The notes under the pieces: model-generated
Seen by the model: the letters and a program-made list of their open reading frames with translations, nothing else
The model's database searches: none
What the model was told of the DNA's origin: nothing
Made by a program: the position numbers and the translations under genes
NCBI RefSeq assembly: GCF_947623445.1
Contig: NC_135242.1
Coordinates: forward strand, 23,374,001-23,438,000
Reading direction: 5' to 3'
DNA: 64,000 nt
From: Clavelina lepadiformis
Lineage: Eukaryota > Chordata > Ascidiacea > Aplousobranchia > Clavelinidae
Part shown: positions 1 through 13,131 of the stretch, piece by piece
Numbering within the stretch: the stretch's first letter is position 1
Layout: each line of letters begins with the position of its first letter

Positions 1-3000
1 ACCGAAGGCACTTGTTGCGGATAATTGGGATAATTGGGCACTGCCGGCACATACCCCACTGGAGAATGCATGATAGGTGGGTGCGGCATGGTGTTGTATG
101 GGGGTGGTGACGTGGCGCCCATGACAACGGGCACGCCACGGCTTCCACCGTTCAACTGACGATAGTACTGCAACGCAAACAACACGAGGTGAAGTTGGGT
201 GGAATACTTTGATTGTTTTACAACATCGCATACCTCCAAGCCAAGGTTGTAGAAATATTGAAATGGATTTTTGTCATCAGCCATCGGCATTTCTTTTCCT
301 TCCGCATCAAACATGGTGACAGTTCCGTTGTACGGCAAATAACTCGGTCTTGGAGAGGGTTGGGGCATATATCTGGGCTCACATGGGGCAGCTGCTGATT
401 ATGAATTTACACAAGTCATAAGATAGAGCATCGTATTGTAAGCAGCATGTTCTATTGGAGAATTTTATGAGCTCAATCAATTATTATCAGAACAATTATC
501 AAATTTAAGTCTTAATTGAGATCTATCTGGAGCATTATTACAAGAACTTGTTTCACTGCAGGTATGAAACAAAAATACTTAGAGCACAACGCTGATGCAG
601 TTTACCATAATTTCCTGCTTGTTCTGGCACGACTGATATAGGAAAATAATCTTGACCCATAGAAACGGTTGGGACGTTCGTTTGAGTTTCAAAGGGGTTC
701 AAACAAGGTGATGTTGGATCATTCTCATTGAATTGCAAGGTCGTGTTACTTCCGCTGCTAGACGCTGATTCTGACATCTGTTGCAGAGAAGATCTTGAAT
801 CAGACTAAAATAAAGGGGCATGAAAATACCAATGTGGTGGACACCTAATTTATTCAATCACTGACTAATTAATTAATAAAGCTGAAAAATGTTCCACTTC
901 TCACACATACAGACTTGCATGGTGGAAGATAAATGACGCAATAGAATCCCATGAGTTGGTATAAAGTTTCAGTGGTTCTCAACCGGGGTGCCGTGGCAAC
1001 CAAAGGTACCATTTACGTTTTGCAAGGGTGCAGCAAGTTATTGTGCACTAATCAGTAGTCCAGGAAAACGGTTGCGAAAATTTTTTTTGTTTAATGCAGA
1101 AACTTTTTGGTTTAACTGTTTAACCGCCAGATCTTTGGATTGTTTGCAGGGTGCCGTAAGCGAAAAAAGGTTGAGAACCACTGAAACTAATGATTACTCT
1201 AAGAAATAGAACAGGTTATTTACCTGAGAATGTTGAACACTTGCTTGCTGCTCATGCTCAGCCTGGCATAATACATTGTCCGGTGCAACTGGCATTTTTG
1301 AGTTTTCCCTGCTAAACAATAGACAACAGATTTTCACTTTGGTACGATACAAGATTAATGACCTGATGATATGATGTGACCAACCTGCTTGCTTTTTGGG
1401 GGTCCTGATCCCAGTTCTGTGAAGTTTCTTCTGTGTAATTTTCATCTGGGGGCAATTCATAACCCATTTCTGCATACGGTGGGTTAAATTGATTATCCTG
1501 GCCTTCCACTTCACCCTCCCATTCGCCGTTGCCATGGCAATTGGGCGGATAAGGAGCGATCATGGACGACAATTCATCCTGAGTTGAAGTAAAACGGTTT
1601 GGTGAAATGAATTTTCACGTGATTAATGATAATACACAGCCTGAATAATCAATTGCACGGGAGCATAATTCCATGTAAATTTCATTATTTTGAGAGAATT
1701 TTAGTGAAAGTCAATAGAAAGTTGCTTAGACACGCAAAATTAGCTGTTTCAATAAATTACAACAACCCAGTCTTTCAAATGTGGTGGACGTTTGATTATC
1801 TCTATTCAATCAGCTCGAAAAGTTTGGGTAACTTATCATTCACAGCTTAGATGTACCTATAATCTATTTAAATATTGAGAAAGTTAGGATGTCATTTCAC
1901 TCACGTCGCTACAATGCCAGGATCCTTCGGTGAAACTGCTTCTGTTTATCGACAAATTCCCGAACATTTGTGACGGCGAGCGACAATCCATCCACTGGTA
2001 CTTGTCACCATTGCAACTCTGAGAAGAAATTGTGAAATTTGAGTAGGAAGTTTATCAAAGCCAATCATGATAAAAATGAACCAAGTACTTTATTGTAAAG
2101 TTTATGACCTTATTACTTAGTGATGCAAAAATTCAAAGGTCTGCTAGTTGGGGTAAAGCAAATGAATTTACGAAAGTAGTGGTATTACTGTGGCGAGAAT
2201 ACACTACAATGCACCCTGCGATGTTGCTGATTTGTCAACATCAATGTTCAAATCGTTTAAAATATTTTATTTTTAATTTAGACCTGACTTTTTCACGACT
2301 GAAAACTTTTCGTAGCTATAAAATCTCACCATGATGACTATAAAATTGAATTAATTTATAAGTAAATTGCAACTGCAATTCCGCTATTTTTCTGACTCAG
2401 GTCTATGATGGGAAGCTTATGTATCATAAACTCACCCTTGGAAATGAAACAACAATGCACATTATAACATCACAAATTCACAATGTGCTGTTCTCTTTTA
2501 AGCGCTGCATTGAAGACTCAAATTCGCTGTACTTGGTTCATGTTACTGTGTGAGCCCAAAAGTGTGAGACCTCACGCACATAGTGTAAATACAACACAAC
2601 TCAAAGCTGATACTAGCTTCCAAAACAAAATACTACCTTGCTGTATTGCTTTGATCTTGGTGAGTGGTAGACATCACTGCAAAACAGGTTATTATTCTAC
2701 TAAACAATTTCATACCTCTGCTAACTAAACATAAACTTAATATTTGTCCACATGTATAAAATACGACAGAAATTAAAAATAAACAAGCAAATAAAAATTC
2801 AAATTAGCATAAAAATATTTACTTCATCCATGTCAAAAACGGTAGCGAATAAAATTAATAAACAGAAATGTTTACTTTGACTTTCGGGCACCATTCGACT
2901 TGATGTTTGTTGAATTGTTCTTCTGGCTTGTACCTACAAGCACAACCGACTATTGAAGTAAAACTACAAATTTTTATCGGTCACTGAAACGCATCTGCAA

Positions 3001-6000
3001 CAGACGAACACCACAGCAGCAGCTCAACACGAAGCTTAACCTGAGGTAACTTAATTTGCTACTCACTGCCCAGTGACCAAGGATGCTTACTCTTCTTTTG
3101 ATGGCCGACAAACTCCAGATGGCACTTCGAACTCAGGTTCAAATCTTCATTGAATAAATTTGAACCGGATGATCTTGGGTTGAATTAAACAAGTCGTAAG
3201 CCAACATCACATCAACATATAATTATCAATATTTCATGAAGCATTTAGAGTGTATCGATTAACTAGCAATTCATACCGATGTTGATGTTGAAATCGGATT
3301 TGAAAAGACTATTTCCATAGAAATCAATAAAGCTGAGCCAATATCTCACCCCGATTTATTTCTTGAATATTTCCTGTTTGAACCGCTTCTCCAACCCCAG
3401 TTGCCCTCGTTTGCAGAACGACGTCGCCATCTATATGGCCAGGAATCACCACGACAACCGTCTAGAAACAAGTCTTAATAGCTGTGGTTCGGGGAAAACA
3501 GTAAGACACCACAAGTGACGAACGACACTTATGAAGTACTACATACTTAACAAGAATGACTTGATCATATAAAATTTAAACTTTATTATGTATCAGCCAA
3601 GTAAAGATATTCATAAGGCAAATCTGTAATAATAATTGTTTATGGGATTACTTATAGACTAAATTATATTAAGATTTAGTCCTTAGTTATGGCAAGACAC
3701 AAAATTACTTGAAGCGTTGTCAAATGGTTTAACGTTTTTCACAGCAATTGTGTAGCGATCTCCCAAAGCTTCTATGAACACTGTGATTGGACCATTATCC
3801 GGAGACACTTCTTGCACATGGCCAATCAGAGGCTTGCTGTAATGACAAAATCCACAATAACAATAACGCAACAAAACAGTGAATATTTCCATTTAACAGC
3901 AGGTTGAAATTGAATGATATGTCACCAACGTTTAACCAACCTGTATATATTAAGTGTTATCAGACAACGGTCTCCAATGTAATAATTCATTCCTTCAGCA
4001 ACAGAAAAATCTATGTACTGTTGCTCTAAAAATATTAAATAAATTCATATAAGTGCTACTTTGCAGTGGAGTTCATCTTATGTGAGCAATGATGGCGAAT
4101 GATTTCTTGTTAAATGTACGTTATCTTATTAAGTCACATATAAAATATTATTTGATGATAGACGTAGAAATAATACTTCGCTTTATTGTGATCCAAAAAT
4201 CATAATCAACATTCCTACAAACAAATGGATCTAGAGACCGAACAAATTCAAGGGAGATTGGCAATTTATATGCGAGGCCAACTTGCTTATGAAGCATAAT
4301 GCTGAAAATTTAAAGTTAAAGATTATTCATCCTGTCAAATTTCTAGCCATACATAGTTCTACAGTTTGATGTAAAAAGCGTCATATTTTACACAAACCCT
4401 TCTTCAGATGTTCCAATGGACGGTTCGCACACTGACTCGGAGTTATAAGGATCATCATCTTTGTCATCATCGTTTTGTTTGGAATGTGGAGAAGACAACA
4501 TCCGGAATGTGGAGACCAGTTTGCTCTCCTCCTTCCTTGTCATTCCAAGAACTTTTTCAAAGAGAACAGAATACACGATTGCTGGAAAGTAACAAAAACA
4601 CAAATCAACCAGCTTCTCACCAAGGAAATGATGTCGTAGATGGTAGGCTTAGATTTTATTGTGTCTACTTATGAAAGAGAAACTGAAAATAGAAATTATT
4701 TAATATTAACAGTCAATACGAATGCAATAAAACTGAGATGAGAACATTTCGTTACGTAAAAATTGACACTTCATCCTAACTTTACTCACATTGGCATATT
4801 CCATATGACTTGAAATATTCAACGGAATAAACACTGTCGTAATGTTTTTGTCCGGAATGACACAAATAAATCTTTTTCTTGTAACCATTATCGGTGACAT
4901 TTTTGGCTTCTTTTCCCGGCTGTTCGTACATATAGAAATCGCACCTGTGAAAATGTTCTCAAAGAAGTAGACACATGAAGGTATTTTAATTGCTCATAGT
5001 TTTCAATTCAATATCATATTCATAAACATATAATTGTTCGTTCTGACAATCGAAACTACAACTCAAACTAGTACTGTTTATAACTATGCGCCTTTAAAAA
5101 CATCTTGGAAAAAGACTACAGTATTTTTAACCAGTAAATGAAGACGACAGAAGGCACTAACGTGTACATCTTTGACAAGGCGCTAATTTCAATCTGGTCG
5201 GCCCATTCCTTTGGATTGGACATTCTGGTCAGGTAATCATCAAATGGGTCGTCTACAAACTTAAAAACATCACACTTGTATGTTTTATAAAGAGTTGCTT
5301 TATTTTGTGGGGTCAATCACATTCAAACGACAAATGCATGGATGAACTTAACCAAAAAAATTACATTATACAGTTAATATGATTTCATGTGCAGTTGCCA
5401 TTTTATACTTGTTTTGCATGATAATGACTACAACAGGTAAAAATGTTTCAATCAATTTTTTAATTCAATATTACATGTTCAAATACTTGTTGGTGGTCCT
5501 TCATATATGTCATACAGGATTCTCGAACGTGCAGATGATAAGCTTGTGTTGAAAACAACTAAATGAAAAAGCAGACATATATATATACTATAGTTAGAAA
5601 GCCACAAATTATAAGATGATGGCATATAAAGTTGCTGCTAAATAACAGTAATCTGTCTTTAACTTTATCCTTGGTAAGTTGTTTGTATTTGTTTGATTTA
5701 CTATCAAGATAGCTTAAAGTTGAAATAATTACAAGATGAATGAACGTTTAAATTATAGAGCACTTACATAATCTGTAGAAAGATAATTTAGTCTGTACGT
5801 TGCTAATATGTTTACTTCGGTATTAAAAAGCAGTATTCTGCATTGTGATTGGGAATCTTTGAATGAAATTGTGGACAAACGAATTACGAAAAGCAAACCT
5901 GTTCAGAAAATGCCCGAAACAGACAGGAACCATCCTTTGGAATTGGTTTTCGTTTCAGTCCAATGCTCGTAAGATATTCATCCATGATGTCCATTCGATT

Positions 6001-6033
6001 TCGCTTGCAGTTACTAACATGATCATCAAACAT
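1..6033 (-). CDS. OTUD4: OTUD4-like OTU-domain deubiquitinase, 3' end outside window
   Basis: Cysteine protease of the OTU family that removes ubiquitin chains; human OTUD4 is also an RNA-linked scaffold protein. Sixteen coding exons join in phase with GT..AG borders: 5899-6033, 5475-5558, 5162-5259, 4790-4944, 4398-4581, 4177-4214, 3941-4025, 3709-3836, 3350-3461, 3091-3144, 2876-2933, 1905-2018, 1385-1578, 1224-1311, 606-777, 1-394 (about 697 codons). The OTU core has KDGSCLFRA (Asp34, Cys37) and GQKHYDSVY (His140); the Cys-His spacing of 103 fits OTUD4. A Tudor-like fold follows (IGDRCLI ... NGPITVFIEALGDRYTIAV), then an Arg/Gly-rich exon, then Pro/Tyr-rich tail matching the OTUD4 C-terminal region (FYNLGLEV). 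The ATG at 6033 follows an acceptor at 6044, so a 5' non-coding exon, or an extra coding one, probably lies upstream near 7.4 kb. The exon at 3091-3144 is the least certain. Confidence 0.9.
970..1183. mobile_element. hAT-type MITE in an OTUD4 intron
   Basis: A 214-bp element with inverted ends CAGTGGTTCTCAACC / GGTTGAGAACCACTG, the classic hAT terminal motif. It lies between the exons at 606-777 and 1224-1311. A clean 8-bp target duplication is not visible, so the flanks have diverged or were altered. No coding capacity. Confidence 0.8.
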
Positions 6034-6043
6034 AGCTGCTAAT

Positions 6044-7999
6044 CTATAAGTTGTGGAGAAGGTAAGAAATTTTTTGTATTTTTGGTACAACAGTAACACC
6101 AAGTTACTGAATAATTTCATTCCAGTCAATACAGCATTCAAAGTAAATACAGTCTATCTACAGTTGGGATTTAAAGCATATCGCAAGATGACAATGCAAT
6201 GAAAATATTTAATTTTATTGTGTACAGAGAGACTTTTAAGCTTCACAACTAGATAAAACACTTGCAACATGACTGACGTACATTTTGAAAAAGTTTAACA
6301 AAATTGAAGTTCTACTGCCACATTACCTAACACAGAGACCAGCAGGTTGCTAATTTGTTGACTTTTTTTTAACTTCTGGTTAACAGTGTCAGATTTGTGT
6401 GCAGGATGCTCATTAATGTGAATGCAAAATTTTATTATATTCATGCCAATTTATAATAAAAAGGAAAAGCTGGTCGTTTGGATACTAATTCACGATAAAA
6501 AAATTGATCCTTCAATGGCTGTCATCACACTAAAATTTTCATTGTGAAGTACATGCAATCTTGCTGAAGCTGCCATAATCGATGTTCAAGTTCAGATCAC
6601 TAGTAATTGATTGATCTTGTGTTAATTATGGAGTGGGCCAAAATGTAGAAAAAACTTTTCAAATAATCAAGTTAAAAGCTTTAACTTAATCAAAAGATTT
6701 AGTAATTTGTAGATAAAACAAAAATATGTGAGCAGCACACGTGGGCACTTTTTTATTGCTTTCTAAGAGTCAATCTTGTCTTGTTTGTTTTTAAAGTTAT
6801 TCGCATAATGCCTTCGGTGTAGTTCTAATGTACGCCGAACGTATCATATGAAATGCACCCTGGTGCACCTGTTAATGCAAAATAGAATGGATTGTGGGTA
6901 GTGGAAAGTTTCTTATAGCGTGTGCGATAGTTTAAATCATGGATCTGGCAGCCAACTGTTTAAGTAAAACGTAAAAATAAGCCTAAAGGTGTAAAAGTTT
7001 TATCAATAACTAGCTGAGGATAGCCTAATGAAAAGAAAACGGTAAAAACTATACCAGCATACGGCTGTACAGTAGGCCTAGCCTATTTTTTAAAAACAGG
7101 CTGTAAATTTAAAGATTCGGTCACTCAAAGGTTTCTCTAAGTTACTTAGGTTTAAACCTGAAATGAGGTAAAGCAAGATTTCTTTGTACATATGGTGATG
7201 ACAAGAAAACAAACCTAACAACTTCGAGTATAAAATTCAGTTGGAAGTCAGAAAATGTTGGCCTTGCCAACACTTTCAAGTTATCAAAAAATAGGAATGA
7301 CAGCTTTTTTATTGGTTGCAGTTAGGTCCAATTTATAGTGAAAAGAACCAACCTTTTTCCGTTTTCTTTGGCACTTTGTCAGGAGCGTAAAGCAAAAACA
7401 CTTCAGCATTGGCTGCAGATTCTGGAAAAGTTCCAACTCGCGGTTCTCACACGACGAAACATTCCGTAAATCAAGCGGTTAGGCGAAATCAATCAACCAT
7501 GGAATAACTTTTAATAATCTATGTGGGTATTTTCTTCGAGCGCCGGTAGGAATAAAAATTTTATTCTTTAAGTATATTTTGTATTCATAATCAACGAAAA
7601 TTAAATTAGGCTCATAGATAAAAACTTCAATTTATTTTTCTAATAACACTTTGAGAGTTTTCGTTGCAGGCAAGGCAGTCCAACGCAAACACAGTACCCA
7701 ATTTAGAAAGTTGACGAAGTGTCTTAATGTTTGAATACGAAAACATGTGGTTTCGTGCACGTTCAATATTGCTACCTGACACTCTTAACCTAAAGCAGAC
7801 ACATCAAACGTCAACTAACGATCGACTGTTACACCAATTTAAATACACAATTATCCCACAAAAAATTCTATTCTTGAACACATCACTGTTCCCTGCGACC
7901 ACGAGAGACATGCTGAGATTTATCTTCTCAAACCCACTTCTTCAAATGGATCAAAATCTCCATATTGAGCAGTTAACCAGTACAGTACATCTTCGGTTT
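6044..7999. other. 5' intron/upstream region of OTUD4 and spacer to KICS2
   Basis: No supported gene. The acceptor at 6044-6045 (minus strand, CTTATAG) shows that an upstream exon of OTUD4 exists. A stretch near 7,380-7,460 on the minus strand reads open for short distances and ends in a possible donor, so it is a candidate 5' exon, but I could not join it in phase. From 7,500 to 7,998 I see only AT-rich spacer next to the KICS2 stop. Confidence 0.4.
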
Positions 8000-8004
8000 T
8001 TATT
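7999..8004 (-). promoter_or_regulatory. AATAAA poly(A) signal overlapping the KICS2 stop codon
   Basis: The last codons read AGC AAA TAA AAA, so the hexamer AATAAA spans the TAA stop. If used, the 3' UTR would be only some 10-30 nt. It may be fortuitous in AT-rich DNA; other signals could lie further downstream. Confidence 0.4.
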
Positions 8005-11000
8005 TGCTTCCTGGTTTTAGTAAAGAAGCAATTCTCTTTAACTTTAAGTTCTGCAAAGCTTCATTGAAATATGACAAAAGATGCGCATCTTTCTCACTGC
8101 GTTGGCCGTTGAAAGTCACCACAAGGTATATCCTTGAAACAAACGATTGTAAAGGGTTTCAATAAAAACTACTTCATTATTGTAGCCTAAAATCCAGTTC
8201 ATTAAAATTGACGATGTATCATTTTTTTGCTGAATACTATGTTTCAAAATATAAATGTCAATTAATACTTGTTCTCAATTTGTGTCAGAAAAAAAGTTGA
8301 TTTTTTGTCTTCACTCAAATTGCACAATAGTTTGTCAGGTTGTAATTCATCCATTCTCGTCCAAAGAACTGATTTGAATAAAAATGTATCACCAGAACTG
8401 GACTGTGGCAGTGAGAGAAGAGCTGTAAAATCCTATTAAACCAGACCAGATGTAAGGCTGTGTGCAGCGAACAACTGAACATAACTTTTTTGTTAGTAAT
8501 AATTTTGGGACCTTATATGAAATATGACATTTCAAAATACAGTAAAATTGACTTTGTCACCTGGACAGGGTTTATCAATGAAGGATTATCAGTTGGATCG
8601 GTGAAAGTGAAACCATGAGTGGGCCCGATGAACAAATCCCTTGTATCCATCACAAGTGAAATATTTTTAGCGTCGTATTTTTTGACTAAATTCAATGATT
8701 TTGAAACAAAATCAAAGCTTAATTTTGACAAAGCTGACTTCATTTCTTCACTACTTGTTGTGTTACTTAGATTCTGTGAATTCACAAAAGTTTAAAACAA
8801 ATGTTAGATCACGAAAATTGGCTATAATGACATCACGTGAATAATTACACTTATTGGAAAGTCCCGTTTGCATATCATATGTTTAACATAGAAAACATTT
8901 TGCATATAGTGATTCGAGATACGATACGAGAACGATACAGTATGATACGAGAAAATTTTGATTACAGTGAAACCATATTTCTGTCCCTTGAGCTAAAAAG
9001 ATGCATATAAGAGCACTCATAGTCTCAAGTTAAGCGCATTGAGGTTTCGCAAAATGGAAAAATACAATATTTAATGCATATGAGCTCTGTATTATATATC
9101 AGTGTATTACTATTACAACTATTTAGTGTTAACCACTATTAAAATACCTAAATACTAAAACACTAATTAAAATAAATATTATTAAAATACCTCATAAAAG
9201 TAAAACGTAAATTTTGAAATTAAGAAATTGAAAAACTTTTCCATCCAGTTACATAACGCTGATGTTGGATTTGAACTTGATTTTTCACCAAATCCAAAAA
9301 ATCCAGAACGAAAAGTCAATGAGCTTCCCTGGTTCTTTGCTAAAATGGGTTTCCATTTTGCGATACTATTTGACAAAGTACAACGCCAATAAAGTAAAAT
9401 CAAACCCACTATAATTGCACTGTAAAACTATAAAACAGGAATAGACACATAACCTACACAACAAATATATAACTTACTCCGCCTCTATTTAGAAACTAAA
9501 AACTTGTTAAGTACATTAAACAAAATAGTAAGGAAGCTATCATTGAGTTCTACAACAAAAATGTCTTCAAAGGATGTTTATCTAAGACATTAATATAAGA
9601 CATCATACAAAAACACAAAACTTTAGACTTACGTAGACGCTACGTCTTGAATATTATGAACTGCATTGACGTACTCCCAGCTGGAGATGGCTTGACTTGA
9701 TTGTAGCAGTGACAATACAGCATTCAACTCATCGTGGAGTGATTCCTGGAATATTTAAAAGCGTTCAATGATAATTTTAGAACAAAATACTTCAACAAAT
9801 TCTTGAAGTTTGCAATAACTAAAAAGCAGGACTTAAATGTTCCGAGCTAACAGGTTGTATGTGTCTGGTTATCAAGCCCTAAGACAAGCTCAATACCTTG
9901 GACTAGGTGCCGCAAAGTGTGCAAAGAGTTCCCGTGGGTCGAGAATTAACATTCCGATATCTGTACTGTACTACTTGGAGTTAAAATGTTTATTTCCGAT
10001 GCCTGAAATGATTACCTGTAGAGGGTTAATTAGCTCAGAGGAAAGTTTCATGGAAACCTCAATGATCTTGTTAATTTCACTGCAAATTTCGTCAAGAGAA
10101 CCAGATGGCAGCGTCTTAAGAATTTGTCCATATAAGGCGATACAGCTCAAGCGGATTGAACAGAAGTCAGCCAGTTGCACGCATATGGCAGACATTGTTG
10201 TGGAAGCGCTATCCTGCTGAAATATGAACATGTTATAGGTGGCTGGCAATCTGACAACTGACTATTAGTACTGAACACTTTGGCCAAAGTTCACTTCAAA
10301 TTACTTACTCATCGAAGTATAGCTATAGCCAGGGTTGCCATACCGTCCTTATTTCTAAGATTTGTCCTTATTTTGAAGGTCCGTGTCTTAGAAAATATTT
10401 TTGTCCTTTTTTCTAAGAAATGTCCTTATTTTCACTTGCGTCCTTATTTTCGTCTTATTTTTAGGGCAGAGGTTCCTATTTTGGGTATTTTGACACCTTT
10501 AGTATATCATTTTGTGCCAAAGAGATACAAAAATTTAGAACATGCAAATAGTATCTCGTTTTTTCATTTTTGGGACATTGATTGCCTCCTCCTGTTGTGC
10601 ACCGTTTAGGGTAGTATTCTTCTTTTGTTTCCTGTTCGTCCTTATTTTTGAGTCCAGACCGATGGCAACCCTGGCTATAGCGCTTTGCTATTTTAACACA
10701 CGTCGCAAACAACAATTTGCAAAATACAACTGTTCTGATTCTGAACCATGAGTATAGAACTTGTTTGCATTATATGTTGAAAAGTAAATAAAAAAAGTTA
10801 CTGAAATTTTTTTAAACACATTTTACATAAACTAGAAAGAACATTGTTTACGATGATAACTGAGCAACTACCTGATGCTGTTGATCAGAATCTCGGTTTT
10901 CTTTTTGCTGAATGTTTCTCAAACTTGCTTCAAGGCCGAGGTAAGCAATTCTATGGGAATCGCGTCGACCAAACCAGGATTTCTGTTCAAGGAAAGCGAG

Positions 11001-13131
11001 TGAGTAGTACAGCTTCTCCTGATGAGCCAATGAAGTCAATGCAATCTATTGATGCAAACAAAAATTTTGAAAATTCTTAACATGATTCTTCCATTCTGTT
11101 TACTATATTTAAGTTATACTATTCTACTTATTACAAAAGATTCAACAACAAACTCAATAAAAATGATTAGTGGAACAAACATCCGATACAAATTTAAAAC
11201 AGATTTTATATCATGCTATTGTTACAAGTTGTTTTACGCTCACTACAAAACACACTTTATTTTGGGAAGTTCCATATCACATACTGTACAATTTGAAATT
11301 TTAAGCGTGGGTATTGACCAGTGATTCCCAAACTATGTGCCGCGGCACACTAGTGTGCCGCCAAAGATTCTCAGGTGTGCCGCGAATCTTTTTGGAATTT
11401 TGGAAAAGAACTGTATAAATATTTAAAATAAGGCATGCAGACAAGCATATGCGACTTAAAAGCTTTCTAGCTGCTTCAATAGCTGAGAAATAAGCACATG
11501 TGACGATGAAACCAATTATGGCATTGTCGATAGAGTAGGGTAATTTTTTAAAGCAACATTTCTTCTCTTGTAAGTGTGCCGCGAGCGTTTTCTAATTTTT
11601 CTAGTGTGCCACAAGCTGAAAAAGTTTGGGAACCACTGGTATTGACAGTTATTGTTGTTTCTTCAACTCCAAATCAGACAAGTTAATATCAAACAAGCAC
11701 TTTAATATAAATCTTTTGCTTTGCAAGGAGAATGACAAGCTCTAAACTGCTGGGTTGGATGAGAAGCAGGTGAAATACTTGCAAAGTGATTTGTTATTGT
11801 ATAATTACGAATAAAAAATCTTGTAAACCTACTTCACCCCTATAGCATGTTCAACTTTGCGGCAGTTGAAGTGTTGGAACAGAAAATTAAAAGAAAGTTG
11901 TTGGAACATTGCATCACAGTCTAAAACGGGTAAAGTGCGGCCATTGTGCTAAATACATCCATTTTAGGAAGTCTGTGTAACATTTACATTGCTGTTTTGG
12001 TTGCTAATTTTGGATGAATTTTCACCATGAACTATTAACATAATCAACACCGCAGGCCCCCAATCTTGGTGCGCACTAATCTTGACGTATTTTTTATACC
12101 AACAGGAATATGACTATGATATGTACTTTTTTATTTGTTCTCTAATCAAATAAATATTTATTTTCTACCATTCTATTCTTCATTGGATTTTTGACAAAAA
12201 CTTGGTTTTGGCTTATCATATATTCATTAATATCAACAAGCAAGCCTTTGTTTCACGCCTAAGAAAACTTCACATAGCAAGACAAACGTTTACACCATTA
12301 AGTTTTTGGAAACTTCACGTGCAGATGGCAAAACTGCAGCCCTGCTAGTACTGATAGCTGATAGTACATATATAAACGTTTTCATGGGTCTTCATTACTT
12401 TAGCGCTCCTATATCAGAGTTGAGTATTCAAGAATTACTTCGTCATAAACACCAGCAAGTTGGGGTGCAAAAATACAAATGACCCAGTTTTTACTTCCCT
12501 TAAGAAAACGGCAAATTTCAAGCAATGCTGCTGCTTTTTATCAGCTATTTCAGCTTAGTAGCACAGCAGTTAAAGCGCCGGCCCATGAAAGTGCGACCCG
12601 GGTTTGATAAAGAATTCCAAATTCGGCAATAGAAATTTATACAAACAATCAGATAAAATGGCTAAGTTGGTTATGTGTGTCAATCAAAACTTGCACGTAA
12701 CCAAGCTCGGTAACCAGGTCTCTTAGTGATGAGGAACCATCACCGAGTTTACATCATGCAAAACCCTTCCCTCAGTGTGACGATAATAATTGCGATATCA
12801 TAGGCTACTACATGTGGTAAAAACTTACACAGTTTACTACAGTCAGACAGTTATCTACTTTTACTTCACATTCAGATCTCATTTCAGCATTAAAGACGAT
12901 TTACTTGTTGTTCTCCTGTTAAGGCTTATACGCTAACACCTCGGTCCAACTTTACTGTCTGCGTGATGGCATGCCAATAGCGTTTACCTGAAAGGGGTTG
13001 GGAAGAAAATCCTGTTTTTCTTTTTCAGAAAACTCCTTCGCTTTGTCCCAGGCAAAGGTTCCAAGGTGGTGGAAGTATGTTCTAAAATAGGTTTCAATAT
13101 CAGAAGACAGGCCGGTTGTCTCCGATTCCAT
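8000..13131 (-). CDS. KICS2: KICS2 (C12orf66) homologue, KICSTOR complex subunit, complete
   Basis: KICSTOR tethers GATOR1 to the lysosome and so restrains mTORC1 when amino acids or glucose are scarce; KICS2 is one of its four subunits. Eight exons join in frame: 12988-13131, 10872-11045, 10016-10216, 9633-9745, 9191-9365, 8561-8773, 8269-8402, 8000-8132. They sum to 1,287 bp (428 aa plus stop), against about 445 aa in human. Conserved blocks along the protein: YFRTYFHHLGTFAWDKAKEF near the start, EKLYYSLAFLEQKSWFGRR, QLADFCS, FYFYENLSNTTSSEEMKS, KKYDAKNISLVMDTRD, KKSTFFLTQ, and the C-terminal RSEKDAHLLSYFNEAL followed by LLKPGSK. The ATG at 13131 gives an N-terminus of family-typical length. 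The large introns 1 and 2 carry two hAT MITEs and a possible SINE. I see no disabling mutation. Confidence 0.93.
10330..10673. mobile_element. hAT MITE in KICS2 intron 2
   Basis: 344 bp with inverted ends CAGGGTTGCCAT / ATGGCAACCCTG, flanked on both sides by the exact 8-bp direct repeat GCTATAGC (10322-10329 and 10674-10681). The 8-bp duplication and CAGGG ends define a hAT insertion. ORFs inside are short and on both strands, so it is non-autonomous. The subterminal regions repeat GTCCTTATTT. Confidence 0.93.
11319..11638. mobile_element. hAT MITE in KICS2 intron 1
   Basis: 320 bp with ends CAGTGATTCCCAAACT / AGTTTGGGAACCACTG and a perfect 8-bp target duplication GTATTGAC (11311-11318, 11639-11646). 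Subterminal GTGTGCCGC motifs occur at both ends. Non-coding. Confidence 0.93.
12550..12620 (+). repeat. Possible tRNA-derived SINE head in KICS2 intron 1
   Basis: TAGCACAGCAGTTAAAGCG resembles a pol III A box and CCCGGGTTTGATAA a degenerate B box, at about the tRNA-like spacing. No intact cloverleaf and no poly-A tail are evident, so this is at most an old fragment. Confidence 0.35.

Noticed and set aside
10280..10751. ORFs inside the KICS2 intron
   Set aside because: They fall within or across the hAT MITE at 10330-10673.
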